From contig NZ_VEBF01000001.1 of assembly GCF_007676705.1 (NCBI RefSeq), forward strand, positions 930,001 through 994,000: a stretch of DNA of 64,000 bases. The letters run 5' to 3'. The stretch is from Paenibacillus xylanexedens (GTDB taxonomy: Bacteria > Bacillota > Bacilli > Paenibacillales > Paenibacillaceae). The position numbers and the translations under genes are program-made. Under the pieces are notes generated by a model. It was not told the origin of the DNA. It did no database searches and was given only the letters and a program-made list of their open reading frames with translations. Each line of letters begins with the position of its first letter. The first letter of the stretch is position 1. Below are positions 19,122-27,627 of the stretch, piece by piece.

Positions 19122-19149
19122 ATGAAGGAATCATTCAAATTTAGGAGGT
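19113..19149 (+). promoter_or_regulatory. Translation attenuator sequestering the cat Shine-Dalgarno
   Basis: A perfect 11-bp inverted repeat, ACCTCCTAAAT (19113-19123) and ATTTAGGAGGT (19139-19149), extended by GAA/TTC in the loop. The right arm contains the whole AGGAGG site (19143-19148) used by cat, so the folded RNA blocks initiation. Confidence 0.88.
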
Positions 19150-19158
19150 TATAACGAT

Positions 19159-19806
19159 ATGTTTAATGCAATCGTGTTAGATCAGTGGGATCGAAAGCCA
19201 TACTTTGACCACTACTTGAATCAGGTCAGATGTACCTACAGCATCACTGCCAATCTGGATATCACTCTATTGATCACCGAACTCAAGCTTAAAGGCATGA
19301 AGTTCTATCCAGCTCTTATTCATATGATCTCTACGGTCGTCAATGCACACAGGGAATTCCGAACCTGTTTTGATGCTGAGGGAAGATTGGGCTACTGGGA
19401 CGAGATGTCTCCGAGCTATACGATTTTTCATGAGGATGACAAGAGTTTCTCAACGATCTGGACGGCATTTCATAAAGATTTCGAGACGTTCCATATTCGT
19501 TATCTGGAAGATATGAAGAATTACAAAGATCACAAACAGTTTGCTGCCAAACCCAATGAACCACTGAATACGTTTCCGGTTTCCAGTATTCCCTGGGTGA
19601 ACTTTACAGGATTTAATCTGAATATCTACAATGAGGGAACCTACCTGTTGCCCATTTTTACAATGGGGAAATATGTTCAACAAGATGATAAAGTCTATCT
19701 TCCCTTGTCCATTCAGTTACATCACGCCGTGTGCGACGGTTATCACGCTGGCGTTCTATTTAATGAATTGCAATCACGTGCAGATCGTTGCCACGAATGG
19801 TGTTAG
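19159..19806 (+). CDS. cat: Chloramphenicol acetyltransferase, type A
   Basis: A 215-residue cytoplasmic trimeric enzyme that acetylates chloramphenicol with acetyl-CoA and so gives resistance. The active site HHAVCDGYH lies at 188-196, with catalytic His189 and structural Asp193. RCTYS at 24-28 holds the conserved Arg, and length and start (MFNAIVLDQWDRK) are usual for the family. AGGAGG lies 10 bases before the ATG, inside an attenuator stem. No transposon, insertion sequence or plasmid gene lies near, so it seems a resident chromosomal copy. Confidence 0.95.
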   Translation: MFNAIVLDQWDRKPYFDHYLNQVRCTYSITANLDITLLITELKLKGMKFYPALIHMISTVVNAHREFRTCFDAEGRLGYWDEMSPSYTIFHEDDKSFSTIWTAFHKDFETFHIRYLEDMKNYKDHKQFAAKPNEPLNTFPVSSIPWVNFTGFNLNIYNEGTYLLPIFTMGKYVQQDDKVYLPLSIQLHHAVCDGYHAGVLFNELQSRADRCHEWC

Positions 19807-19820
19807 TTAACTAAATGACG

Positions 19821-19866
19821 AAAAGGCATTCCTGACTTCATGATGGAGTCATGGAATGCCTTTTCT
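19821..19866. terminator. Bidirectional terminator between cat and nrdJ
   Basis: AAAAGGCATTCC pairs with GGAATGCCTTTT, with TGACT/AGTCA inside. T runs follow on the plus strand, and the two convergent genes share it. Confidence 0.88.
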
Positions 19867-19889
19867 CTTTCTTTTTTTTCAAATACGAT

Positions 19890-22508
19890 TTAATTACACT
19901 TACTATATCCACAGTTACTGCATGTTTTGCATCCTTCCACATTCATCAGAGATGCCGAGCCGCATGAAGGACATAAATCTCTCGATTCGATAAAGGTTTT
20001 CTGATCCTCCACTTTTGGATATGCGCTCTCCACTTGATTCTGTTCTTGTGTGGCTCCAGTTTCGTTCTCCTGCACATTGCTCTGTATATGACTTTCCAAT
20101 GCTTTGGCAACCGCATCTGCAATGGACTCCACACGATTGGCTCCAAATCCAATTGCTCCCGAACCGCCGATTCCTTTAAGATGTTTAATCAGAAGTTGAA
20201 CCTTGTGCCCATGATCTCCGTATCGCAGGAACAGAGAGCATACTCGACCGAGTGCCTCAGCCATGGCGAACACATCCGATCCCGCTTTGCCCACGTTCAG
20301 GAAGATCTCACCTGGTGTTCCCTCCAGATCATTGATTGTGATGTAGGCCATACCGAATGGCGTATTGATTTTGTATGTCGCACCTCGCAGTACCTGAGGA
20401 CGGCTTCTATATTGTTTATCGAGCACTGTTGCAGAGGAATGGCTTTCTTCAGATGTTTCAACACCTGCCTGCACTTCCGCATTATTCGTCAATTCACTAA
20501 CCGATACATCAGGAAGTGTCTCCGAGTTAATATTTAATGACGAATCTACATGTTCGGACTTAGCACTATCCTTCTTCGAAGTGGATAGCACCTGCACATC
20601 CCTGCTGCCATCGCGGTATATCGTTACTCCCTTGCAGCCTAGGTCGAAGGCCAGTTCGTACAGCTCAGCCGTATCCTCCACCGTAAAATCAGCCGGACAA
20701 TTGGCCGTCTTCGAGATCGAACTATCCACCCATTGCTGAATCGCAGCCTGTACCCGGATGTGATTCTCAGCCGAGAGATCCATCGCCGTCACATAATAGT
20801 CTGGTAAAGTTTCACCCGGATGCTCATCCAGCCAATCTTGTGCAATGGGTACGAACTGTTCATCATAACCTAGACGGCTTTGACGGAAATACTTGAAGGC
20901 GAAATACGGCTCAATGCCTGTCGAGGTGCCTACCATCGTACCTGTACTTCCCGTCGGCGCTTGTGTGATCAGTGTGACATTTCGAATGCCTTGTTTGCGA
21001 ATGGCCTCTCCCACTTCAGGATAGGTCGCAACCATGTTTTTCATGAATCCACTCTGTAAATAAGGTTCCGCTTCAAAAGCCGGGAAAGCCCCCTTCTCTG
21101 CTGCAATCTCAGCCGATGCCAGATAGGCCTCTTTTGCCATGAATCCATACAGTTTATCCAGAAATTCAAGGGATTCCGGGCTGCCGTATCGAATACGCAG
21201 CTTAATCATCAGCTCTGCCAGTCCCATCGTGCCAAGCCCAACTCGGCGTTCACGTTGCTGATTCAGTCTGTTTTCCTCAAAATGATAAGGTGTTGCATCG
21301 ATGACATTGTCCAAGAACCTCGCCGAGATGCGAGTGGTTTCCGCCAGTTCATCCCATGCCACATCATGATTCGTTTCATCGTAGAATTTGGACAGATTGA
21401 TCGCTGACAGATTACATACACCCCAGCCAGGCAAGCCCTGTTCCGCGCAAGGATTAGTACAAATGATCGGATTGAAGTACCAGCTATTGGACATCTGGTT
21501 ATAGTACTCCATGAACACAACACCGGGCTCTGCTGACTTCCATGCTGATTCAATAATGGTATGCCAGATTTCGCGCGCCTTCAGCGTCCGATAGTGCACC
21601 ACCGAATGACCTGCGGCTTTCCACTGCTGCATATCCCCATTCCACTCTTTGTCATAGTCCGGATCATTCGTATCGGGGAAAACCAAATCCCAATCTCCGT
21701 CCTGCTTGACAGCCTCCATAAATGCGTTGCTCACACATACAGAGAGATTGGCATTCGTCACCTGCCCCATGGTTTGTTTTACGGTAATAAAATCAAGCAC
21801 ATCCGGATGCCAGTCATTCATCATCAGCATGAGTGCACCCCTGCGACTTCCGCCCTGTTCAATCAATCCGGTCGTATAACTGAACAAGCCACCCCAGGAT
21901 ACAGAACCGCTGGATGATCCATTAACACCTTTGACCATCGCCCGGCGAGGACGCAAAGAAGACAGATTAATACCTACACCTCCCCCGCGTGCCATAATCT
22001 CGGTCATCTCGGTCAGGGTTCTCATGATGCCACCTCGACTATCCTGAGGAGACGGGATGACATAACAATTGAAAAGAGTCAGCTCATCGCTTGCACCCGC
22101 CCCCGCAGCAATGCGGCCACCGGGCACTAATTTCCAGTCTTCCAACACGGAACGGAACTTGGACTCCCACGTTGCCTGCTGATCCGCTGTGGATTCGACA
22201 GAAGCCATCGCTTTGGCAAGACGGTCCCACATCTCTTCTGGTGTTTTTTCTATATTGAGTGTCAATTTCTCTACGTTCGTCTCGATGATCTCTCCACTTC
22301 GAGTCCTTACTTGTACAAGCTGACCCTGACGTTCTATAATTTCACCCACTTCCTTGGTTGGGAACTTGGGATCGTCCTTCGTTAATACCAATACAACATC
22401 CCCAACCTTGGCATGATTCGAGTCCGCGTCCTTCCAAGCGTATCGGTCCAGAAATATTTTTTCGCTAAGTCCTTCTAATTTGTACGATCGTTGGTTCGAT
22501 TTCATCAT
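19890..22508 (-). CDS. nrdJ: Adenosylcobalamin-dependent (class II) ribonucleotide reductase
   Basis: An 872-residue enzyme reducing ribonucleotides to deoxyribonucleotides without oxygen, using vitamin B12 coenzyme. The core motifs are visible: LFNCYVIPSP, the substrate loop with NPCAEQGLPGWGVCNLSAIN (catalytic Asn, Cys and Glu), and the phosphate-binding loop TQAPTGSTGTMVGTSTG. The C-terminus has a zinc-type cluster (CPSC, CKTC, CGYSKC) that holds the redox cysteines. The ATG pair at 22508 follows GGGGAGG; a longer frame to 22574 has no site. Two NrdR boxes lie upstream. No nrdR and no B12 riboswitch is seen here. Confidence 0.95.
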   Translation of the reverse strand: MMKSNQRSYKLEGLSEKIFLDRYAWKDADSNHAKVGDVVLVLTKDDPKFPTKEVGEIIERQGQLVQVRTRSGEIIETNVEKLTLNIEKTPEEMWDRLAKAMASVESTADQQATWESKFRSVLEDWKLVPGGRIAAGAGASDELTLFNCYVIPSPQDSRGGIMRTLTEMTEIMARGGGVGINLSSLRPRRAMVKGVNGSSSGSVSWGGLFSYTTGLIEQGGSRRGALMLMMNDWHPDVLDFITVKQTMGQVTNANLSVCVSNAFMEAVKQDGDWDLVFPDTNDPDYDKEWNGDMQQWKAAGHSVVHYRTLKAREIWHTIIESAWKSAEPGVVFMEYYNQMSNSWYFNPIICTNPCAEQGLPGWGVCNLSAINLSKFYDETNHDVAWDELAETTRISARFLDNVIDATPYHFEENRLNQQRERRVGLGTMGLAELMIKLRIRYGSPESLEFLDKLYGFMAKEAYLASAEIAAEKGAFPAFEAEPYLQSGFMKNMVATYPEVGEAIRKQGIRNVTLITQAPTGSTGTMVGTSTGIEPYFAFKYFRQSRLGYDEQFVPIAQDWLDEHPGETLPDYYVTAMDLSAENHIRVQAAIQQWVDSSISKTANCPADFTVEDTAELYELAFDLGCKGVTIYRDGSRDVQVLSTSKKDSAKSEHVDSSLNINSETLPDVSVSELTNNAEVQAGVETSEESHSSATVLDKQYRSRPQVLRGATYKINTPFGMAYITINDLEGTPGEIFLNVGKAGSDVFAMAEALGRVCSLFLRYGDHGHKVQLLIKHLKGIGGSGAIGFGANRVESIADAVAKALESHIQSNVQENETGATQEQNQVESAYPKVEDQKTFIESRDLCPSCGSASLMNVEGCKTCSNCGYSKCN

Positions 22509-22570
22509 CACGTTCAACCTCCCCGGAATAACAGCTACATGGTTCACTATACAAATAAAATTATGATTTA

Positions 22571-22586
22571 ACACTACATATAGTGA
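22571..22586. promoter_or_regulatory. NrdR box 1
   Basis: The palindrome ACACTACATATAGTGA is close to the NrdR consensus acaCwAtATaTwGTgt. It lies 63-78 bases before the nrdJ start. Confidence 0.8.
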
Positions 22587-22603
22587 TATAATTTAAGTAT
22601 AAT

Positions 22604-22619
22604 ACACCATATATTGATT
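22604..22619. promoter_or_regulatory. NrdR box 2
   Basis: ACACCATATATTGATT, a weaker match, is spaced 33 bases from box 1, about three helical turns. NrdR, an ATP/dATP-sensing zinc repressor, binds such tandem boxes in front of ribonucleotide reductase genes. Confidence 0.75.
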
Positions 22620-22696
22620 TTCCATGCAACTTTTATCATAGACCTTATTTTATAGACTCCCCATACTCGGACAAGCTTCTTGTAAATAAACTGTAG

Positions 22697-22934
22697 TTCA
22701 CATTGGTTCAACTAAACTTTTTACACAAGAACGGAGAGGACAGAAATAACCTGAAGAAGCGAAGCGTTCGCCTAAAAGCTTTCTGAAAGAAAGCTGCATC
22801 GAAAGCATACCCTATCCCCGGGTTTTCCCCCTTTGGAGAAGGGAATCAAAAAAATCTGGGGATAACAGCGATCGGAAGGTTATTCTGTCATCGGAGTGAC
22901 AAGTGTAAATATTCCTTATTTGAACCCACATAGT
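22697..22934. repeat. Structured dispersed repeat, copy B
   Basis: A second copy of the 3730-3923 element, about 238 bp long because of an extra segment of about 40 bases (22771-22812) that forms its own hairpin (AGCTTTC/GAAAGCT). TTTACAC at 22720-22726 and GTGTAAA at 22903-22909, the GACAGAA..AACCT arm (22739-22751), GCGAAGCGTTCGC, the CCCTTT stem and GGGGAT are all kept. The outer ends are more diverged (TGGTTCAA on the left, TTGAACCCA on the right). Just left, 22679-22705 resembles the right end of copy A, possibly the remnant of another copy. It lies between divergent nrdJ and the SNF2 gene. Confidence 0.85.
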
Positions 22935-23010
22935 TATGAACTGCCTCTCATTCGTCCATACTATTACCTACGAATAGAACGTCATCACGTATGGCAGGGG
23001 AGGAAGCACC

Positions 23011-24768
23011 ATGAACCGGAAAAACCCGCACACGAATCAACCTGTAGCCGAACTGCCCGTTCCGTTGGAATTCGATCGGAGCTGGATTAATCAATTGGAA
23101 TCACGACTGGATAAAGGAGGCCCTTGGGGGGATTACAGACTCTTTCAACTTGGCATTCAGGCCGAAGAGACCAACCTGATTCCCAATTTTGATGAGATCC
23201 AATGTTTGAAGCATCTACAAGGCCTTACCCCACTCCCTCACCAGATGGACACTGCACGCAGAGTATTATTTGAAATGTCAGGCCGGGCCATTCTCGCCGA
23301 CGAGGTGGGGCTTGGCAAAACCATTGAAGCCGGTCTCATTCTGAAAGAATATATGGTTCGAGGTCTCGTATCCAAGGTGCTTATTCTCGTGCCTGCTTCT
23401 CTTGTGTTGCAATGGGTACGTGAGTTGAATTCAAAGTTCGGCATCCCTGCTATTGCCCAGAAAAAGGCTTATTCCTGGCAGAATGAAGTGGTCGTTGCTT
23501 CCATGGATACAGCCAAACGTGACCCGCATAAAGATATGCTGCTGAATACCGATTACGACATGATCATTATTGACGAGGCCCATAAGCTCAAAAACAAGAA
23601 AACAACCAACTATCAATTCATGCTGAAATTGCGCAAAAAATATTGTCTCTTGCTTACAGCTACACCTGTGCAGAACGATATGAGTGAGCTATTCAATCTG
23701 ATCAACCTGCTGAAACCCGGTCAACTGGGTCGTCAGGGTGATTTTGCAGCCAACTTTGTCGTCGACAAACGTGTTCCAAAAAATCAGGAACAGCTTAAGA
23801 ACGAACTTTCCAAAGTCATGATTCGCAACCGCCGCGGCGAAGGCCCCGTTCAATTTACCAAACGGAATGTCTCCAATGTAAATCTGCAACTATCGCCTGA
23901 AGAACAGGCGTTGTACGATGGCGTGACTTCCTTTGTGAAGGACCAATATCAGGAAGCTGGCGGCAACCTGAGCAGCATGCTCTCCCTTGTCACATTGCAA
24001 AGGGAAGTGTGCAGCAGTCGGGATGCTGTATTCGTAACACTCGTTAATCTGTCGAAGAAACTTCCGCTGGATTCCCCCCTTCGGGACAAGATTTGGGAAC
24101 TCGTTGCCCATATTAAAGCGATTAAGGAGAATACCAAAGCCGAGAAAACAATGGAACTGGTTCGAAACATGAATGAAAAAGTAATTATATTCACCGAATA
24201 CCGGGCTACACAGGAGTATCTGCTGAACTACTTCCGTAACAACGGGCTTACGGCTGTCCCTTATCGGGGTGGCATGAATCGAGGCAAAAAAGACTGGATG
24301 ATGGACTTGTTCCGCGGGCGTGTTCAAGCCATGATTGCAACCGAAGCAGGTGGCGAGGGCATTAATCTGCAATTTTGTCACCATATGATTAACTTCGATC
24401 TGCCCTGGAACCCCATGCGGGTGGAGCAGCGGATCGGTCGTGTACATCGGCTGGGACAGCAGAATGACGTGAACATTTTCAATCTGTCCACAACCGGAAC
24501 CATTGAGGAACACATTCTAAATCTGCTGCATGAAAAGATTAATATGTTTGAGATGGTGATCGGCGGACTGGATGTCATTCTGGAACGGCTCGAGAAGAAA
24601 GAATCTATTGAGAAAAGTTTATACAAAATCATACTGGAATCACAAAATGAAGAAGATATTCGTCGTAAAATGGATTCTCTCGGACAATCGCTGAACTCCA
24701 TTCAGCGTGAGGTTGCAGATGAAGGGCCTCCCTTGTCCAGTTTGGATCTTCGCAAAGGAGGTAGCTGA
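23011..24768 (+). CDS. SNF2-family DNA helicase/translocase
   Basis: A 585-residue superfamily 2 ATPase. The motifs are: I DEVGLGKT at 97-104, II DEAH at about 186-189, III LLTATPVQND, IV-like FTEYRATQEYL, V EAGGEGINLQFC and VI MRVEQRIGRVHRLGQ. It is a short SNF2 protein like B. subtilis YqhH, without extra DNA-binding domains, and probably remodels protein-DNA or protein-nucleic acid complexes. Its true role is unknown. The ATG follows GGGGAGGAAG. yqhG follows after 3 bases, so they form an operon; the same pair is known in Bacillus. Confidence 0.9.
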   Translation: MNRKNPHTNQPVAELPVPLEFDRSWINQLESRLDKGGPWGDYRLFQLGIQAEETNLIPNFDEIQCLKHLQGLTPLPHQMDTARRVLFEMSGRAILADEVGLGKTIEAGLILKEYMVRGLVSKVLILVPASLVLQWVRELNSKFGIPAIAQKKAYSWQNEVVVASMDTAKRDPHKDMLLNTDYDMIIIDEAHKLKNKKTTNYQFMLKLRKKYCLLLTATPVQNDMSELFNLINLLKPGQLGRQGDFAANFVVDKRVPKNQEQLKNELSKVMIRNRRGEGPVQFTKRNVSNVNLQLSPEEQALYDGVTSFVKDQYQEAGGNLSSMLSLVTLQREVCSSRDAVFVTLVNLSKKLPLDSPLRDKIWELVAHIKAIKENTKAEKTMELVRNMNEKVIIFTEYRATQEYLLNYFRNNGLTAVPYRGGMNRGKKDWMMDLFRGRVQAMIATEAGGEGINLQFCHHMINFDLPWNPMRVEQRIGRVHRLGQQNDVNIFNLSTTGTIEEHILNLLHEKINMFEMVIGGLDVILERLEKKESIEKSLYKIILESQNEEDIRRKMDSLGQSLNSIQREVADEGPPLSSLDLRKGGS

Positions 24769-24771
24769 CCG

Positions 24772-25965
24772 ATGACCATGTCTCCGCATGAAGTTCAAGC
24801 TTATGTACTCACCTACCTGGAAGCACTCGATTGTCAGATCATGGAGCGATCCCCTGCCCATGTGACGGTCAAACTCTCACCTGAGGCGGACAAAGCGTTG
24901 ACTAATCGACCTTATTATTGGGGGTTTGTGGAGCGAACCGGAGCACCCGCTGAGACGATGTCTTTTACATTTATATTCGATCCCGACAGCTATCAGCAAG
25001 CCATGGAAGCCGCAGAAGCCAAAGCTGCACAGGCTTCACCTCCGGTTACACCTGATCCTGCCGGAACGAATGGTATCACTAACGGGAGTCCCCAAGTTGA
25101 GCCACCGAAAGAAACCATTTTGGGCCGATACTTCGGCATTACTCCATCCATGCCACTGCTGGGACCCGGACGAATATTGCGTGAAGATGTCGTGTACGGA
25201 AGCCGCAGATTACAACAGATTTTTGGCGCTGCCCGTGAAGGCGGTGCCTTCGTGAACCTGTTCGAGCAGGCAGCCAAACGACAATTACGCGCTACAGCAC
25301 CGGCCGTATATGAGCCTTGGCTCGGTGTCTGTTTCAAGGTGGAATTCGCCTGTGACTTGAAACGGGAGGAATTACATTTTCTTGGCATCTCCCTTCGTTC
25401 AGGTGAAATTATAGAGAAGTTCGGGACCAAGCTGAATCGACGCGACCTCAGTCCGAGGCTCGCGGAGAACATGCATGTGCAGGCAGCTAAAGTTTCGTTA
25501 TTGGATGCCGGAGCTGCTTTGGAATCTCATTTGACGAACCGCTTACTGGAACTTGATTATAGCTGGGCAGAGAAAGCCCAAGAGCGACTTGATCTGGAGC
25601 TGGACGTGTTGGACACATACTATGAAGCTGTACTTCGAGAAGATACGCCTGAGGTAGAAACAACGGACAACTTGGCATCAGGCACGGAAAATGTCCAACC
25701 TAATCGTAAGCCACCTGTACCATTGAAGCCACTTATCGGTATAAGCAACGCTGAATCCATTGGAGCCGATGTAGAACTGGCGGCAGAGGCCGCAGTACAG
25801 GTCGATTCCGAGACAGATGCCGAGGAAGAGAAAGCAAAACAGGCGGTAATGGATCGTGAAGCCATGAAATTGCAATATGAGACACGTCGAACGGAAATGA
25901 TCTGGCAATATGAGCCCAAAGTGAAAGTGACTGCCATTAGTAGCGGCATGTTTCACTTAAGATAG
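24772..25965 (+). CDS. yqhG: YqhG family protein with long insert and tail
   Basis: A 397-residue soluble protein of unknown function, recognised as the YqhG partner of the SNF2 helicase. The conserved core has two parts, residues 1-80 (HEVQAYVLTYLEALDCQI) and about 110-290 (ILGRYFGITPSMPLLGPGRI, PWLGVCFKVEFACDL). Between them lies a Pro/Ala-rich linker (about 80-110), and after residue 290 an acidic, probably disordered stretch, then a short conserved end (EMIWQYEPKVKVTAISSGMF). B. subtilis YqhG is, as I recall, clearly shorter, so insert and tail are lineage-specific. Coupling to the helicase suggests joint function. Confidence 0.85.
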   Translation: MTMSPHEVQAYVLTYLEALDCQIMERSPAHVTVKLSPEADKALTNRPYYWGFVERTGAPAETMSFTFIFDPDSYQQAMEAAEAKAAQASPPVTPDPAGTNGITNGSPQVEPPKETILGRYFGITPSMPLLGPGRILREDVVYGSRRLQQIFGAAREGGAFVNLFEQAAKRQLRATAPAVYEPWLGVCFKVEFACDLKREELHFLGISLRSGEIIEKFGTKLNRRDLSPRLAENMHVQAAKVSLLDAGAALESHLTNRLLELDYSWAEKAQERLDLELDVLDTYYEAVLREDTPEVETTDNLASGTENVQPNRKPPVPLKPLIGISNAESIGADVELAAEAAVQVDSETDAEEEKAKQAVMDREAMKLQYETRRTEMIWQYEPKVKVTAISSGMFHLR

Positions 25966-25971
25966 ACGAAG

Positions 25972-26010
25972 ACACTACTTTTCCTGCAAATGCTGGCAAA
26001 AGTAGTGTTT
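25972..26010 (+). terminator. Terminator after yqhG
   Basis: ACACTACTTTT pairs with AAAAGTAGTGT around 17 bases, followed by TTATT. Confidence 0.82.
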
Positions 26011-26117
26011 ATTCATGATCAGCCGCCCGACAGGTTGCAGCATCCTTTGCATAGCCTGTCCCCTAGAATGAAATTAGAACCGATTAGGTAACGTATACTT
26101 GAAAAGAAGGTGTTTAA

Positions 26118-27131
26118 TTGAAACAATTCTTTCATTTAAGGTGGAACAGTGCCCGAAGAACAACATGCATGACCTTGGTCTTACTCAGTTGTGTTGCCCT
26201 GCTCCCCTTCTGGTCGATTGCAAATGCTGAAGATAAAACACTCTCTTCACCAACGCTTGCACGATCAACAGAGTATGATTCTGAAACTCGTACAGCTCAG
26301 AATAATAAGTTAGCTCCCGTTGAAGTACAGCAGTTTGCACAGCACCAAGCTGCTGCACTCGGCACAGCTAACGCCGAATCCAATTGGAAGAACGCCGATC
26401 TGGACTTCTACCCTCTTGGCCCCGGTACACATAGCTGGCTCGTACAAGCTACATTTGAAGGAAACCCCATCGGATATATGATTATTACAGCCACAGAACA
26501 GGGACAGATGAAGCTTAGTGAATACGGTCAAGGAGAGCAGTCACCGTACAACAGTGAACTTCTTGGACAAGCCTTGAATAGACAACATGTGAATCTTGAT
26601 GCATTACTTGCTAACGGAGGAGAGCTTCATTCTAATTATGCTCTCCCTCTGCTGGCGTACTGGAAATTGGAGCGACCGAATCAACCTGCACTTTATATTG
26701 ATGCTACGAACGGAGATTTACTACCATCAGAATTCTTGAATCGACTGGAGTCTAACGCCAACCAAGTCTCAGCCAGCGTTACTGTTACTGATTTATCCAC
26801 TATTTCATCTTTATCGGTCGATCCGCTTCATCCGCGTCCTGTCTTCAATCCGGCGGACAATCTGTTGTGGATTACATCCAAGCCTGTTGATGCCAACCGG
26901 GCACAAGATGTGATACAGCACGGGGAGAATCAGGAGATTGTTTTCTCAGCAGATGATCGTAACGTCGTATACGGCGGACCTCTCCCCGTTAGCGGTTATC
27001 AGCTATGGCATACAGATCAGGAAGAAGGGTCCGTTCTATATGTAGCTCTAGGCGGAAAACCATTCATTCAACGCTTTGTCCCATTAAGCACTTTGCAACA
27101 AGATGGTCAATTTTACATCGTGAAGCGTTGA
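26118..27131 (+). CDS. Secreted protein of unknown function
   Basis: A 337-residue exported protein starting with TTG (AAGAAGGTG site 5-8 bases upstream). A signal peptide covers about residues 1-38 (Arg-rich start, hydrophobic core, cleavage near IANAED). The mature part has no Cys and no repeat I can name. It is rich in Gln, Asn and Ala, with a hydrophobic strand-rich region (SWLVQATFEGNPIGYMIITA) that recalls PepSY-like or bacteriocin-immunity folds only loosely. Terminators lie on both sides, so it is monocistronic. No function is proposed. Confidence 0.7.
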   Translation: MKQFFHLRWNSARRTTCMTLVLLSCVALLPFWSIANAEDKTLSSPTLARSTEYDSETRTAQNNKLAPVEVQQFAQHQAAALGTANAESNWKNADLDFYPLGPGTHSWLVQATFEGNPIGYMIITATEQGQMKLSEYGQGEQSPYNSELLGQALNRQHVNLDALLANGGELHSNYALPLLAYWKLERPNQPALYIDATNGDLLPSEFLNRLESNANQVSASVTVTDLSTISSLSVDPLHPRPVFNPADNLLWITSKPVDANRAQDVIQHGENQEIVFSADDRNVVYGGPLPVSGYQLWHTDQEEGSVLYVALGGKPFIQRFVPLSTLQQDGQFYIVKR

Positions 27132-27141
27132 CCATAACAAA

Positions 27142-27182
27142 TAAGACGCCTTCCCATGTTTCAAAGGGATTGCGTCTTTTTG
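27142..27182. terminator. Terminator between the secreted protein gene and yqzE
   Basis: AAGACGC and GCGTCTT pair with an inner CCC/GGG, followed by TTTTT on the plus strand. The convergent yqzE gene can use the other strand. Confidence 0.82.
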
Positions 27183-27214
27183 GTTTTACATTCGCGAAAT
27201 TAAGTTAACGGTAG

Positions 27215-27433
27215 TCACCCTTTGCCCGAAGAACTTCGTTTATGAGACTCTGTATCCAATTCTTTTTCCTTTTTCCCTATCCACAGGGATACAGCGAATG
27301 GAATCATACCGAACCACTTCATGGCCCACGGCTCTTTCTTTTTGGCGCGACCTTTCCGTTCATCCTTCGGCGTGTCAATATAATGAACTACACGCTGCGT
27401 AATGTATTTTACCAATTCATCACTTTTGGCCAT
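27215..27433 (-). CDS. yqzE: YqzE family small protein
   Basis: A 72-residue protein matching my memory of B. subtilis YqzE. It has an N-terminal amphipathic part (DELVKYITQRVVHYIDTPKDER), a basic stretch, then a short hydrophobic segment (MKWFGMIPFAVSLWIG) that may sit in the membrane. In Bacillus yqzE is encoded near the comG competence operon, but no com gene is near here. The function is unknown. AAGGGGG lies 9 bases before the start. Confidence 0.8.
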   Translation of the reverse strand: MAKSDELVKYITQRVVHYIDTPKDERKGRAKKKEPWAMKWFGMIPFAVSLWIGKKEKELDTESHKRSSSGKG

Positions 27434-27627
27434 AACCTATGCCCCCTTCGCTCCTGTACATTCGTGGAGCTTACGATAGTTCTAGTGTGTGCAGGATGTG
27501 CCATGGTTAAACATTTCTTATTGAAAGGGGTATGAAAACCCTCAAAATGCACAGTCTAATGCCAAAGGTATCCATACAGTCATTAATCTGCATCCGATGC
27601 CTATTTCATGAAGGAGTGTGTATTCCC

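Noticed and set aside
19092-19149. Reading the repeat before cat as a transcription terminator
   Set aside because: There is no T run after the stem; the right arm is the ribosome site itself, which fits translation attenuation instead.
19159-19806. Recently acquired mobile resistance gene
   Set aside because: No transposon ends, integrase or plasmid genes flank cat, and it shares a terminator with nrdJ, so a resident gene is more likely.
22509-22700. Cobalamin riboswitch before nrdJ
   Set aside because: I found no B12-box-like sequence; the clear palindromes match NrdR boxes.
23890-24513. Minus-strand frame of 207 codons within the SNF2 helicase gene
   Set aside because: Helicase motifs are unambiguous on the plus strand; the opposite frame is His/Cys-rich and without family likeness.
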